Part shown: piece by piece, positions 1-9,108 of the stretch
Layout: each line of letters begins with the position of its first letter
Numbering within the stretch: the stretch's first letter is position 1
Assembly (NCBI RefSeq): GCF_003337315.1
Contig: NZ_QPJV01000004.1
Span: forward strand, 62,001 to 126,000
Reading direction: 5' to 3'
Length of the DNA: 64,000 bases
Source: Vagococcus fluvialis
GTDB lineage: Bacteria > Bacillota > Bacilli > Lactobacillales > Vagococcaceae
Notes under the pieces: model-generated
Database searches by the model: none
The model's input: only the letters and a program-made list of their open reading frames with translations
What the model was told of the DNA's origin: nothing
Position numbers and translations under genes: made by a program

Positions 1-2158
1 GCATCATTGAAGCAAAGGCAATTGCTTCACCATCTTTATTTCGAATTGTGGCAATATCTTGTTTAAGTAAATACTCCTTATCAAAACTACCTAAAGAAAA
101 ACTCATTTCTTTTCGAGAACCTAACCACTCCTTAGAGATAGGTGCTAACTCATTAATTAACTCATCAGAAGGTGATTCGACTTGGAAAGAGAGTTCTTCC
201 TGTTCTTGTTTGTTTAATAATTGGCGGAAGACTTTTCCTTTGTTGCCTGAAGTTTTAAAGGTGGTTACATCAACTTCAGCTTCTTCACCAAGATTAAATA
301 AATTATAGTTAAATTCAGTATAAATATGAATATTTTCAGTACTTGTTTGATAAAAAATAATTTCTTTTCCAACTTTTGTTGCGTACTCATGAATGTTTTT
401 TATAAATGGAAAGAAATTATCCTTCTCTCCAACTGGATCCCCGAGTATAAGGACAAAGTAGGTTGTTTCCTGATAGATACAGCCAACATTTAATTGTTTA
501 TCTACCATGATTTTATTTGCTGGTAAAAAGCCTAAGTTGGCCAAATTACTACCAGAAAATTCTGTTATGATATTTTCAAAATCATCTTTTTCGTGACTTA
601 TTTGATTTTCAAATCCTAATGTTGAAAAAGTGTATTTATGTCTTAAACGGTAACGATTAAAGAGAATGAACATAAACCAAATTGCTGACAAACCTAAAAT
701 ATAATTCAAAAAGCCAGGAAATAAATCTAATTTAAAAGCATCAGCAGTGTCATATATAGACTGCACATTAAATGTAAGCATAGCTAAAGTTAACAACCAA
801 ATGACTTTTTCTCTTCTGTAACGAATGGTTAAGTATTGAGTGTAATTTTTTCTAGATAAGAATAAAACGACCATTAAAACCAGAGTGAAAATCAGACCTT
901 CAACATAAAGTAACTCGTCAAATAAAATAATTTGGCTAATTAAAATCAGGCTTAGTAGAAACATCAGATTACGGTAGGCTTCTTTTGTTCCATAATATAA
1001 ACCAACTAAATTAGGAACTAAATAAGTGCTTGCTAAAATATATGTTACTGAAAAAATAGCATAAAGAAATGGGGTGCTTTTTCCAGAAACATAAAATAAA
1101 CCAAAGAATGAATCTTGGAAGAAGAAAAACTCACCAATTAGAAAAAGGACAATAATAGCCCAACGAGTTAACGTTTGAACTCGTTTTTTAGTAATATCAA
1201 TAACGATTGTTCCAAATTCTTTAGTAAACAGAACGATTTCATTTTTCTCAGTGAATTTATCTTTTAGTATTAATTGTAGTTCACTGATTGATAAAACCAA
1301 ACCTAAGAAAAATGGCAAGATGTAATAGGCAAGTCTATAAAAAACTAATGCAAGTAAAACGGAACTTTTTGAGACATCAAACTGTTGTGTCATTCCAAGT
1401 AAAAAGACCACATCAAAAGCACCTAAACCACCTGGAACCATACTAATTAAACCAGCAATGGCTGCAATAATAAAGACACTTTCCATTTGCCAAAAGTTTA
1501 CATGAACTCCGACAAATCGTAAGGATAGAAACATAACTATTCCAACAAACAAGTAATCAAGAACAGAGACAAAAGTGTATTTTAGACTAAGAAATCTGTC
1601 GCTTGGAACGGGAGGTTTAATCATTGTGACACCTAAAAAGATAGGTAATAAACCAGCCAAGATAAATAAAGCTGTTTTTAAGATAGGTTTACTTTCTAGT
1701 AAACTAGAAGCAGCAAAGACATTAAATAAAACTAAAAAGGATAAAACACCAATCCCAGTTAACATGGATAGTAGTAAAAGGGAGATATTTTTCTTTAGTG
1801 TTTTTTTATCTTCTTCATCCTCTGTATAAGTTTGGAAATAGTTGTAGCGAATACTTGAACCAATAATGCCTCCAAAACCAATTAAGGTATTTAAGGAATT
1901 AATAATCCAACTAATTTTCATTGTTTTTAGTACTGGAACTTTTATTTTTTGTGAACGAATTAAAACAAAGTCATATAAACTTAAGATCCAAACACCTAAA
2001 AAACTAACTAATAATAGAACTGCAATTGAAGTGAAGGACCTATTTTGGATAACGTGAAAGATGTCCTTGAAGTTAATTGAGGATAATTCCGTTTTTAATT
2101 TCCATGCAGATAGTAAGAAAATACCAAATGCCACAAAAAATTTAATAAATTTTTTCAT
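1..2158 (-). CDS. mprF: MprF, lysyl-phosphatidylglycerol synthase/flippase (3' end outside window)
   Basis: The reverse strand reads open from ATG at 2158 to the window edge, 719 codons, with GGAGAG as ribosome binding site. The first roughly 500 residues are a string of membrane segments typical of the MprF flippase (LPG_synthase_TM), followed by a soluble DUF2156-type domain that begins near residue 515 (for example NLANLGFLPANK and VGCIYQETTYFVLILGDP). MprF adds lysine or another amino acid from aminoacyl-tRNA to phosphatidylglycerol and moves the product to the outer leaflet, lowering negative surface charge and sensitivity to cationic peptides and daptomycin. Full-length family members have about 850 residues, so about 130 residues are missing because of the window boundary, not truncation. 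It is transcribed away from the lacI-type gene. Confidence 0.93.
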   Translation of the reverse strand, partial: MKKFIKFFVAFGIFLLSAWKLKTELSSINFKDIFHVIQNRSFTSIAVLLLVSFLGVWILSLYDFVLIRSQKIKVPVLKTMKISWIINSLNTLIGFGGIIGSSIRYNYFQTYTEDEEDKKTLKKNISLLLLSMLTGIGVLSFLVLFNVFAASSLLESKPILKTALFILAGLLPIFLGVTMIKPPVPSDRFLSLKYTFVSVLDYLFVGIVMFLSLRFVGVHVNFWQMESVFIIAAIAGLISMVPGGLGAFDVVFLLGMTQQFDVSKSSVLLALVFYRLAYYILPFFLGLVLSISELQLILKDKFTEKNEIVLFTKEFGTIVIDITKKRVQTLTRWAIIVLFLIGEFFFFQDSFFGLFYVSGKSTPFLYAIFSVTYILASTYLVPNLVGLYYGTKEAYRNLMFLLSLILISQIILFDELLYVEGLIFTLVLMVVLFLSRKNYTQYLTIRYRREKVIWLLTLAMLTFNVQSIYDTADAFKLDLFPGFLNYILGLSAIWFMFILFNRYRLRHKYTFSTLGFENQISHEKDDFENIITEFSGSNLANLGFLPANKIMVDKQLNVGCIYQETTYFVLILGDPVGEKDNFFPFIKNIHEYATKVGKEIIFYQTSTENIHIYTEFNYNLFNLGEEAEVDVTTFKTSGNKGKVFRQLLNKQEQEELSFQVESPSDELINELAPISKEWLGSRKEMSFSLGSFDKEYLLKQDIATIRNKDGEAIAFASMM

Positions 2159-2263
2159 GAAGTTCTCTCCTTTATCTGAAATTGTAGGTTCACTTTTATA
2201 CTACCAGTTCATTTATACTCGGTAAATAGTTAAAAAGAATAAAGAGAGGGGTAAAAAGTCTTT

Positions 2264-2295
2264 AACACTCTTTAGGTAACTAAGAGTGTTTTTTG
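2264..2295 (+). terminator. Orphan hairpin plus T run upstream of the LacI-type gene
   Basis: AACACTCTT and AAGAGTGTT form a perfect 9-bp stem with a 9-nt loop, directly followed by TTTT. On the plus strand no gene ends upstream, since mprF starts at 2158 and runs left. A TATAAT box follows at 2297-2302. The element could be a terminator of an unseen short transcript, an attenuator for transcripts entering the LacI-type gene, or the operator of the LacI-type protein itself. Confidence 0.4.
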
Positions 2296-2338
2296 TTATA
2301 ATTGAAAAGAGATTAAAGACAAGTAGGAGGTAAAAATA

Positions 2339-3334
2339 GTGGGAAAGCTAACTATTAGAGAGATTGCTGATTTAGCAGGTGTCTCAACAACTACAGTTTC
2401 ACATATTTTAAATGACAAAGGACAACGGTTTAGTGATGAAACGAGAAACCGTGTTTTGAAAGTCATTGAGGAAAATCGCTATACACCAAACTATTTTGCC
2501 TCAAATATAATAAAAAATGAATCCCATTTAATTGGTATAATCGTCCCCTTAATTACTGAACCTTTTGCTGCAACATTAATTAATTTAATTCAAAAAAACT
2601 TAAATAAACAAGGGTTTCACTTGATGATTAGTGAATCTATGAGTGATGAGGCAGAGGAGCTTGAATTATTTGAAAGATATCGTCAAATGGCTGTTGAGAG
2701 TATCTTGTGTTTTACTTCTACTGTTTTTTCTGAAGAAGTAATTATTGATAGTTGTTATATGGGAATCCCTGTAGTTTTTGTAGATCGTGGTATTAATAAA
2801 AGTCATTTTGGAAATGTTTATTTTAATGAATATGAAACAGTTTTTAATGCCATTGAATTACTGATTGAGGCAGGTCATAAAAAGATTGGTTTAATTACAG
2901 ATGATGGTAAAATTTATGCTTTTCCTGATCGCTCTAATGCTTATTACGATGCACTGAAAAAACATGATTTACCTATTTTAGAAAATCAAATTGTAGCAAC
3001 AGAATTTTCTGTTAGAGCAGGGTACTTAGCTACTAAGAAAATGATTGATGAGAGTGATGTAACAGCTATTTTTTGTTGTGATGATAATTTGGCTTTAGGG
3101 TGTTATCAAGCAGTTTTTGATTCCGGAAAGCAAGTTAATCAAGACATAAAAATTGTAGGTTTTGATGGTGTTGAAATGCTAAAAAATGTCAGACCTCAGA
3201 TTAAAACTCTTAATCTACCTTTTGTAGCTTTTTCTGATATTATGTCTCACAAATTATTGATAGCTATGGAGTTTCCAATGAAAAAACAACAAGATACTTA
3301 CCTAGAGATGATATTTGAAGAAGGTGGTATTTAA
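2339..3334 (+). CDS. LacI/GalR family transcription regulator
   Basis: A 331-residue protein starting at GTG, chosen because AGGAGG sits 8 nt upstream and the family N-terminus (LTIREIADLAGVSTTTVSHILN, split here by description only) begins at once. Residues 3-50 are the LacI helix-turn-helix with hinge; residues 60-325 are a periplasmic-binding-protein-like sensor domain (HLIGIIVPLITEPFAATLI, VVFVDRGI, IFCCDDNLALGCYQAV, IVGFDGVEM). Such proteins are dimeric repressors that release DNA on binding a sugar or related ligand. No sugar genes lie nearby, so the ligand and targets are unknown. The inverted repeat just upstream is a candidate autoregulatory site. The next gene overlaps its stop codon, so the two are co-transcribed. 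Confidence 0.88.
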   Translation: MGKLTIREIADLAGVSTTTVSHILNDKGQRFSDETRNRVLKVIEENRYTPNYFASNIIKNESHLIGIIVPLITEPFAATLINLIQKNLNKQGFHLMISESMSDEAEELELFERYRQMAVESILCFTSTVFSEEVIIDSCYMGIPVVFVDRGINKSHFGNVYFNEYETVFNAIELLIEAGHKKIGLITDDGKIYAFPDRSNAYYDALKKHDLPILENQIVATEFSVRAGYLATKKMIDESDVTAIFCCDDNLALGCYQAVFDSGKQVNQDIKIVGFDGVEMLKNVRPQIKTLNLPFVAFSDIMSHKLLIAMEFPMKKQQDTYLEMIFEEGGI

Positions 3335-3750
3335 TGATAGAGGAGATGTCATTAAAAGAAAATCAACAACAAATTATCAAGATATTAGAAGCTCATCAAA
3401 ATGAAGTATTTCAAATAAATTCTAGTCCAACTGAAAGTTTATCTTTTGCTTATACAAAGGATGGCTGTTACTTAGGTGGCATTACTGGAAAACTAACGGG
3501 GAATAGATTACATATCTCTTTACTTGCTGTCAAAAAAGAAAAGAGACATTTGAATATCGGAACTAAACTAGTAAAAAGAGTGGAGGAGATTGCAGTTAAA
3601 AGAGAGTGTCTTTATTTAACTGTTAATACTCAAGATTTTCAAGGTTTGAGATTTTATCAAAATAATGGATTTGAAGTTTTTGGTGAGTTAGTTGATTGTC
3701 CATTTGAAGGAACGACCAAATATTATTTAAGAAAAAAGCTTCCAAGGTAA
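3334..3750 (+). CDS. GNAT family N-acetyltransferase
   Basis: A 138-residue protein whose ATG overlaps the stop of the LacI-type gene (TAATG), which indicates translational coupling. The acetyl-CoA-binding core is visible at residues 66-90 (LAVKKEKRHLNIGTKLVKRV) and the final strand-helix part as LRFYQNNGFEVFGEL. The family transfers an acetyl group from acetyl-CoA to an amine on a small molecule or protein. The substrate cannot be told from sequence. Its coupling to a LacI-type regulator is unusual and may mean that it is expressed only when that regulator is made. A strong bidirectional terminator follows. Confidence 0.8.
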   Translation: MIEEMSLKENQQQIIKILEAHQNEVFQINSSPTESLSFAYTKDGCYLGGITGKLTGNRLHISLLAVKKEKRHLNIGTKLVKRVEEIAVKRECLYLTVNTQDFQGLRFYQNNGFEVFGELVDCPFEGTTKYYLRKKLPR

Positions 3751-3784
3751 GTAGATTTTTTGAGAGAAATTATCGTGTATAAAA

Positions 3785-3824
3785 AACAAAGAGGCTGTGA
3801 CGTATACGTCACAGTCTCTTTGTT
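3785..3824. terminator. Bidirectional terminator between GNAT gene and pepV
   Basis: AACAAAGAG and CTCTTTGTT flank a perfect 20-nt palindrome (3795-3814) whose arms are CTGTGACGTA and TACGTCACAG, separated from the outer stem by a G and T bulge. The stem is long enough to stop transcription in both directions between convergent genes. The CTGTGAC/GTCACAG core recurs in several other terminators of this window. Confidence 0.85.
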
Positions 3825-3870
3825 ACAAATTAAATAGTGTCACAGAAGTAGCTTCTGGCACAATCTTATT

Positions 3871-5205
3871 TTATTCACAACACAAACGATAAATCGCTTC
3901 GGCGTAAATTTCCATTGTTTTTTCCATTTCATCTAATTGCCAAACTTCATTTGCTTGATGCATAGTGTCTTTGGTATTCTCAAACATTGCTCCAAATGCC
4001 ACACAATTAGTCATGGTTCTAGCGTAAGTTGCTCCACCAGAAATTTGAGGTTCTCTCCTATCACCTGTAATATCTCTATAGGCACTAAGTAGAGTCGTTA
4101 CAAGTTCTGAATCAACTGGCACATAAAGTGAATCTAGAAAATCGTGTTCAGAATAAGTTAAATTAAATTCTTTAGCAGCTTCTGTTAGTTTAGCAACTAA
4201 AAAGTCTTTTTCTATTGTGACAGGCATGCGCATATCAATTCCGATTTTTGTTTCCTTTTCATCGATACTAACTGATGCAGCGTTAAAGGTTAGTTTACCT
4301 GACGCCTCATCTTCAATGTTACCTAAAAGACTCACTCCGTTAGCATCTTGTTTAATAACTTTACCAAGTAGGTTTAATCCTTGATGATTATAAAATGGAA
4401 CCATAGCTTCAGCTAATCTTGTATTAGCATTAATTCCTTCAGGAGCATCTTTAGAATGAATGGCTTTACCTTTAACGACAATTTCTTCACCATTTTGAGT
4501 GTATTCATAATTAAGTTTTGTTAGTTCTTTAGCAATTTCATCAGCTTTATTTCCTCTGTAAGTTGCTGTATCAGAAACAACATTTAAGGCAGAACCGCCT
4601 GATAAGGTGAATTCAGAAGAACCTTCACCAGTTAAGTAAACTTGAAGTAATCCTTTTTCAGCATAGATAACTGGAAAGTTTGCATCAGGTGCTATTCCCA
4701 TATCTACACCTTTTTCTTTTTTATGATATTGCTCCATACAACGCCATAAATTTTCTTCATCTGTTCCAAAAATAAAACGAATTTTTTTATTAAAAGTTGC
4801 GCCCGAGTCTTTCAAGGCTTTAATAGCAAATAGAGCTGCAACTGATGGTCCTTTATCATCTTGAACACCACGGCCATAGATAGCTCCGTCTTTAACAGTT
4901 CCCTCAAAGGCTGGTGTATTCCATAAAGTTAAATCACCTGCTGGAACAACATCCATATGACATAGAATTCCAAATGTTTCTTTACCTTCACCGATTTCAG
5001 CATAGCCATAATACCCATCTGGATCAATAAAAGTTGAGAAACCTTCTTCTTTAAAAAGAGCTAGACATTCTTTTAAAGCATCTAATACATCTTGTCCAAA
5101 AGGTGCTCCTGGCACTTCATCTTGTAAGTAAGAGGGAACTTTAACCAATCTTTGTAAAGCAGAAATGGCTTCTTGTTTGTGTGTATCTGTAATAAAAGTT
5201 TTCAT
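3871..5205 (-). CDS. pepV: Dipeptidase PepV (M20 metallopeptidase)
   Basis: A 444-residue M20 family zinc dipeptidase, the usual PepV length, with AGGTGA before ATG 5205. By alignment with PepV the dinuclear zinc site is H83 in LCHMDVVPAG, D116 in GRGVQDDKGP, E150/E151 in FGTDEENLW (general base and ligand), D174 in APDANFP and H416 in TMHQANE. PepV is a cytoplasmic enzyme that cleaves unbranched dipeptides, including those with beta-alanine or D-residues at the N-terminus, as the last step of peptide use in lactic acid bacteria. It lies 27 nt downstream of a YfcC-type carrier in the same direction and probably shares its transcript. The pairing suggests hydrolysis of a peptide or release of an amino acid that the carrier exchanges. 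Confidence 0.93.
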   Translation of the reverse strand: MKTFITDTHKQEAISALQRLVKVPSYLQDEVPGAPFGQDVLDALKECLALFKEEGFSTFIDPDGYYGYAEIGEGKETFGILCHMDVVPAGDLTLWNTPAFEGTVKDGAIYGRGVQDDKGPSVAALFAIKALKDSGATFNKKIRFIFGTDEENLWRCMEQYHKKEKGVDMGIAPDANFPVIYAEKGLLQVYLTGEGSSEFTLSGGSALNVVSDTATYRGNKADEIAKELTKLNYEYTQNGEEIVVKGKAIHSKDAPEGINANTRLAEAMVPFYNHQGLNLLGKVIKQDANGVSLLGNIEDEASGKLTFNAASVSIDEKETKIGIDMRMPVTIEKDFLVAKLTEAAKEFNLTYSEHDFLDSLYVPVDSELVTTLLSAYRDITGDRREPQISGGATYARTMTNCVAFGAMFENTKDTMHQANEVWQLDEMEKTMEIYAEAIYRLCCE

Positions 5206-5232
5206 TTAATCACCTTTCCTTATTCTCTATTA

Positions 5233-6735
5233 TTATAATACAGCTAAAATTCCTAAATAAACAGCGGTAACAAGAAATAGTATAATCATTAATTTTCCAA
5301 CAAATTTAAACCAAACCCTCAAGTCTGTATGAGCGATAGTGACAGCACCCATAACAATCGCAGATGTTGGAGTAATTAAATTTGCCCAACCTGAAGCTGA
5401 TTGGTAAGCAGTAATAATCACATCTTTTGATACGCCAGCAAATTCACCCATAGGACCAATAATTCCCATAGTAGCAGCAGCTAATCCTGAAGTTGATGGA
5501 ATTAAGAAGGACATTGGAATATAGAAGATATAAGCTAAAACAGCAAAGACACTTGAAGACACGTTTTCTAATCCCATTTCGCCCCAATGAAGAATAGTCG
5601 CAGTGATAGCACCATCATTCATAACAACTTGAATTCCTTTTGCAACGGCAACAACAATTGCTACACCGACAAAATCAGCAGCACCCTCTAAAAATGTGCT
5701 AACAAATTCTTTTTCATTCATACCATAGAAAAAGGCAATCACAATTGACATAACCAGCATTAACATAGTAATTTCAGAGAAGTACCAAGTTCCAAATGGT
5801 GCCATATTTTGCCCTAGAACTGTACCTAAAACTGGAATATTAGTAAACCACTCTGTGATTGTTTCAAAAATAGTCCAGTTTGGGTTAATTGTTGACCATG
5901 GAACAAGGCCTAAAATTAAAATAGCAAATGTTAAGACAAATAAAGTAAGAACTTGTTTTTGTTTTTTAGAAATTTCTTCAATATCGTCCATGTTAATTTT
6001 AAAACGTTCTAGGTCTTTTTCACGTTGGTCATAAAGTAACGAATTTTTTGGATCTTGTTCTACCTTACTGGCATATCGGTAAACATACCAAATACTAATT
6101 GCACTTAAAATAATTAAAAGAATAATTCGTGATAACAAGCCCTCACCAGGACTAATTCCTAACATTCCAGAAGCTACTCCCGTTGAGAAGGGATTAACGG
6201 TGGAAGCAAGACAACCAATTTGTGAGCCAATTAGTGGAATAGCGATAGCCACAACAGAGTCAAATCCAACTGCTAGCATAACTGGAATTAATAATGGAAA
6301 GAAGGCTAAAGTTTCTTCAGCCAAACCAAAAGTTGTTCCCCCAATTGCAAAAATAATCATTAAAATAGGAATTAGTGATTTTTCTTTTCCTTTCCGACTT
6401 TTAATAACAGAGGCAACCCCCGCATCAAAAGCTCCAGTTTTATTAACAATTCCTAAAAGACCACCAATAAATAAAATAAATAATGAAATTTCAATAGCAC
6501 CACCTGTTGTATCATCTCCAATCATTCCCTTAACAGGTGCCATAAATACATCCCAAAGTCCTTGTGGTCTGCTCTCTATTTGAGCGTAACTACCAGCAAT
6601 AAAATTTCCTGTATCAGGGTCAATTTGGTACTCTCCAGCAGGAATAATCCAAGTTAAGACAGCTACAGCCATAATAATTAAAAATAACACGGTATAGGCG
6701 GTAGGCATCTCAAACTTTTTCTTTTTCTTCTCCAT
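5233..6735 (-). CDS. YfcC family (DcuC-like) membrane carrier
   Basis: A 500-residue protein with about 12 membrane segments. An upstream ATG at 6774 has no ribosome binding site, whereas ATG 6735 has TTGGAGTG at good spacing and starts the typical MEKKKKKFEMPTAYTVL N-terminus, so 6735 is chosen. Family signatures include TWIIPAGEY near residue 40, IGGTTFGLAEETLAFFPLLIPV and a second repeat with FLIPSTSGLAAATMGIIGP. YfcC proteins belong to the C4-dicarboxylate/basic amino acid anaerobic carrier group and in lactic acid bacteria are often found with arginine or peptide genes; the substrate is unproven. A cre-like site lies in the 5' untranslated part at 6760-6773. Confidence 0.85.
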   Translation of the reverse strand: MEKKKKKFEMPTAYTVLFLIIMAVAVLTWIIPAGEYQIDPDTGNFIAGSYAQIESRPQGLWDVFMAPVKGMIGDDTTGGAIEISLFILFIGGLLGIVNKTGAFDAGVASVIKSRKGKEKSLIPILMIIFAIGGTTFGLAEETLAFFPLLIPVMLAVGFDSVVAIAIPLIGSQIGCLASTVNPFSTGVASGMLGISPGEGLLSRIILLIILSAISIWYVYRYASKVEQDPKNSLLYDQREKDLERFKINMDDIEEISKKQKQVLTLFVLTFAILILGLVPWSTINPNWTIFETITEWFTNIPVLGTVLGQNMAPFGTWYFSEITMLMLVMSIVIAFFYGMNEKEFVSTFLEGAADFVGVAIVVAVAKGIQVVMNDGAITATILHWGEMGLENVSSSVFAVLAYIFYIPMSFLIPSTSGLAAATMGIIGPMGEFAGVSKDVIITAYQSASGWANLITPTSAIVMGAVTIAHTDLRVWFKFVGKLMIILFLVTAVYLGILAVL

Positions 6736-6759
6736 TTGTAACACTCCAATCTTTTTATT

Positions 6760-6773
6760 TATAAACGTTTTCA
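6760..6773 (-). promoter_or_regulatory. Candidate cre (CcpA) site ahead of the YfcC-type gene
   Basis: The minus strand reads TGAAAACGTTTATA, which matches the cre consensus TGWAANCGNTNWCA at all defined positions but one. It lies 25-38 nt upstream of the preferred start 6735, a position consistent with carbon catabolite repression of the carrier-pepV unit. Its presence inside the longer ORF is another argument for the downstream start. Confidence 0.5.
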
Positions 6774-6895
6774 TAGTTCTATTCTACATTAAATGTCCGA
6801 TTAAAAATGAATTAAGATTATTTTTTAATCTTTTTCTTAGTATCAGTCAATAATATTGCTGATTTCTTTTAATAAATGCTAACAAAATTAGAGAC

Positions 6896-6934
6896 TGATA
6901 ATCGTTATCAATAATGATTGTGATATGCTATACT
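6896..6934 (+). promoter_or_regulatory. Fur-type box and extended -10 promoter
   Basis: TGATAATCGTTATCA at 6896-6910 fits the 7-1-7 Fur box (TGATAAT-N-ATTATCA) with one mismatch. It covers the expected -35 position of an extended -10 element TGC-TATACT at 6926-6934, about 30 nt before the YbaN start. Fur bound with iron would therefore block this promoter. PerR and Zur boxes are similar, so the exact Fur-family protein is an inference. Confidence 0.68.
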
Positions 6935-6965
6935 AACAGAAGTTAAAGAATTTAGGAGGAAGAGG

Positions 6966-7367
6966 ATGAACAAAATCAAGAAAAGTCTTTTTATTATTTT
7001 AGGTGGTATCTCTTTTATTTTAGGTACCTTAGGATTAAGCTTGCCTTTTATCCCAACAGTTCCATTTTATATGCTAACAAGTTTTTTATGGCTGAGAAGT
7101 TCTGAAAAACTTTATAATAAATTTGTGCAATCAACCTATTATCAAAAATATATACAAGAATTAATTATAGAGAAAAAGATGACAACAAAAGGATTAGTTA
7201 AGTTATTTGCTATGATTTTTATTGTTTTTTTAATTCCAGGTATCTTAGTGGATAATTTGGTTATGAAAATTTCTTTAGTGGTAGTATATATGCTACATCT
7301 TATCTTTTTAACATTGTACTTTAAAAAGAAAGAGCGCAAAAATATGAGTGTGAGGGTAGAAGAGTAA
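6966..7367 (+). CDS. YbaN family (DUF454) small membrane protein
   Basis: A 133-residue protein with TTAGGAGGAAGAGG before ATG. The DUF454 hallmark GTLGLSLPFIPTVPFYMLTSF is at residues 20-40, next to SSEKLYNKF; two further membrane segments lie near residues 76-115. The molecular role of DUF454 is not known. It begins a probable operon under a Fur-type box; the stop is 1 nt before the start of the first ABC subunit. In several Firmicutes such proteins sit beside iron or haem genes, so a role in iron uptake or haem handling is inferred from context only. Confidence 0.8.
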   Translation: MNKIKKSLFIILGGISFILGTLGLSLPFIPTVPFYMLTSFLWLRSSEKLYNKFVQSTYYQKYIQELIIEKKMTTKGLVKLFAMIFIVFLIPGILVDNLVMKISLVVVYMLHLIFLTLYFKKKERKNMSVRVEE

Positions 7368-7368
7368 G

Positions 7369-9108
7369 ATGATAGACAAGCGTTTATTTAAGTTAGTAGA
7401 TAGCGGTTCTTTAATTTGGCTAGTTGGAGCAAAAATTTTAATGCTATTATTTTCAATTTGGCTATGGTTGACTCTTGCTTTTGAGTTAAGTTATCTCATC
7501 AAAAATAATACATTAAAAAATCCGATTTATCTTGTTAGTGTTGCGATAGTTGTATTTGTTTGTAAAGAGTTTTTAATTAAGCTGATTGAAAAATTAACCT
7601 TTAAATCATCAGCCAATTTAAGGCTGTCTTTTAGAGAATCAGTTATGAAAAAAGCCTTTAAACTAGGAAAAGATAACAAGAATCAGTTACCAGCAACTAA
7701 ACTTTCTCAGTTAGTTGTTGACGGTGTTGAGCAACTTGAAATCTATTATGCTCGTTTTTTACCTCAGTTATTTTACTGTGGTTTTTCAGCTATTATTATT
7801 TTTATTGTTTTAGCTAAATTTTCATTAGTACCAGCCATTGCTTTATTAGTTTGTATGCCAATGATTCCATTGACTATTGTATTTGTGATGAAGATAGCTA
7901 AAAAAATTCTAAAGGAATATTGGGGAGATTATACTGATTTAGGTGTGAAATTTCATGAAAATCTTTCAGGGTTAAGTACCTTAAAAGCGTTTGATCAAGA
8001 TGCTTCTAAACAAGTGGAAGTAGAACAAGATGCTGAAGTTTTCAGAAAATCTACCATGGCTTTATTATCTATGCAACTAAACTCCATTACAGTGATGGAT
8101 ATTATTTCTTACGGTGGAGCTGGTTTAAGTATTGGAATTGCCTTACTCAAGTTTTCAAGTAACAGCTTATCAATCCAAGGAATGCTATTATTTATTTTAT
8201 TAAGTGCTGAGTTTTTTATTCCAATGAGACAATTAGGCTCTCTTTTCCATGTGGCAATGAACGGAATTAGTGCAAGTGATGAACTATTTAGTTATTTAGA
8301 ATTAGAAGAACCTGTTTACGGAGAACAAACTGAATTAAGAAGCCATAAATTAGAAACAATTCAATTGGAAGATGTTTCAGTGTCTTATGAAGGAGATACT
8401 GCTTTTTCTGTTAATCATCTTAATCTTGAGCTGAATAAAGGGGAATTTACTGCAGTTATAGGGAAATCTGGTTCTGGGAAAAGTACATTAGTTAAGCTAT
8501 TATCAGGAGATTTTAGAGAATATAGTGGCAAAATTACTTGGAATCATGAGGATGCTTTATTATTTAGTCGTGAGTTAATTCAAGAAAAGGCAGTGGTTAT
8601 TAATAATCATAGTTACTTGTATAACACAACTATTAGAGAGAATTTTTTACTTGCTAATAAGGATGCTACAGATGAGATGATGTGGGAAGTATTAAATAAA
8701 GTTAACTTAGCAGAATTTGTTTCTAAGCAACCAGAGAAGCTAACAACTAAATTAGATGAAAATGGTGAAAATTTATCTGGTGGTCAACGTCAACGCTTAA
8801 TCTTAGCACGTGCTTTATTACGAGAAAGCCAGTTGTATATTTTTGACGAGATTACTTCAGGCATTGATATTGAGAGTGAAAATAATATTTTAGAAGTTAT
8901 TAAAGAATTAGCACAAGAAAAAATAGTCTTTTTCATTTCCCATCGTTTATACAATGTTTTAGATGCGGATCAAATTATAGTGATGGAGCAGGGAGAAATT
9001 TTAGAAAAAGGTTCACCTAAAGAATTATTAAGCTCTTCAACTTACTTTAAAACTTACTTTGAAGAGGAAGAAAAGGATAAGGGAGGTTTAATCAATGAAA
9101 GAGGTTAA
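7369..9108 (+). CDS. ABC exporter-fold half transporter, subunit 1 (CydD/IrtA-like arrangement)
   Basis: A 579-residue protein: membrane domain of six helices in residues 15-310, ATPase domain in about 330-570. Walker A is GKSGSGKST, the signature is LSGGQRQRL, Walker B is LYIFDEI and the H-loop FISHR, so the ATPase looks intact. The start follows the YbaN stop by one base. It overlaps the second subunit, so the two should form a heterodimer. The type IV fold is used by exporters of drugs, lipids and thiols (CydDC) and also by importers of siderophores (mycobacterial IrtAB). The Fur-type box makes an iron-linked cargo such as a siderophore or haem likely, but this is inference. Confidence 0.85.
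   Translation: MIDKRLFKLVDSGSLIWLVGAKILMLLFSIWLWLTLAFELSYLIKNNTLKNPIYLVSVAIVVFVCKEFLIKLIEKLTFKSSANLRLSFRESVMKKAFKLGKDNKNQLPATKLSQLVVDGVEQLEIYYARFLPQLFYCGFSAIIIFIVLAKFSLVPAIALLVCMPMIPLTIVFVMKIAKKILKEYWGDYTDLGVKFHENLSGLSTLKAFDQDASKQVEVEQDAEVFRKSTMALLSMQLNSITVMDIISYGGAGLSIGIALLKFSSNSLSIQGMLLFILLSAEFFIPMRQLGSLFHVAMNGISASDELFSYLELEEPVYGEQTELRSHKLETIQLEDVSVSYEGDTAFSVNHLNLELNKGEFTAVIGKSGSGKSTLVKLLSGDFREYSGKITWNHEDALLFSRELIQEKAVVINNHSYLYNTTIRENFLLANKDATDEMMWEVLNKVNLAEFVSKQPEKLTTKLDENGENLSGGQRQRLILARALLRESQLYIFDEITSGIDIESENNILEVIKELAQEKIVFFISHRLYNVLDADQIIVMEQGEILEKGSPKELLSSSTYFKTYFEEEEKDKGGLINERG

Noticed and set aside
48-2057. Plus-strand ORFs inside the mprF region
   Set aside because: The minus strand encodes MprF without interruption across the whole stretch; the plus-strand frames have no ribosome binding site or family likeness.
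6200-6583. 127-codon plus-strand ORF
   Set aside because: It is antisense to the membrane-helix part of the YfcC-type carrier and mirrors its codons.
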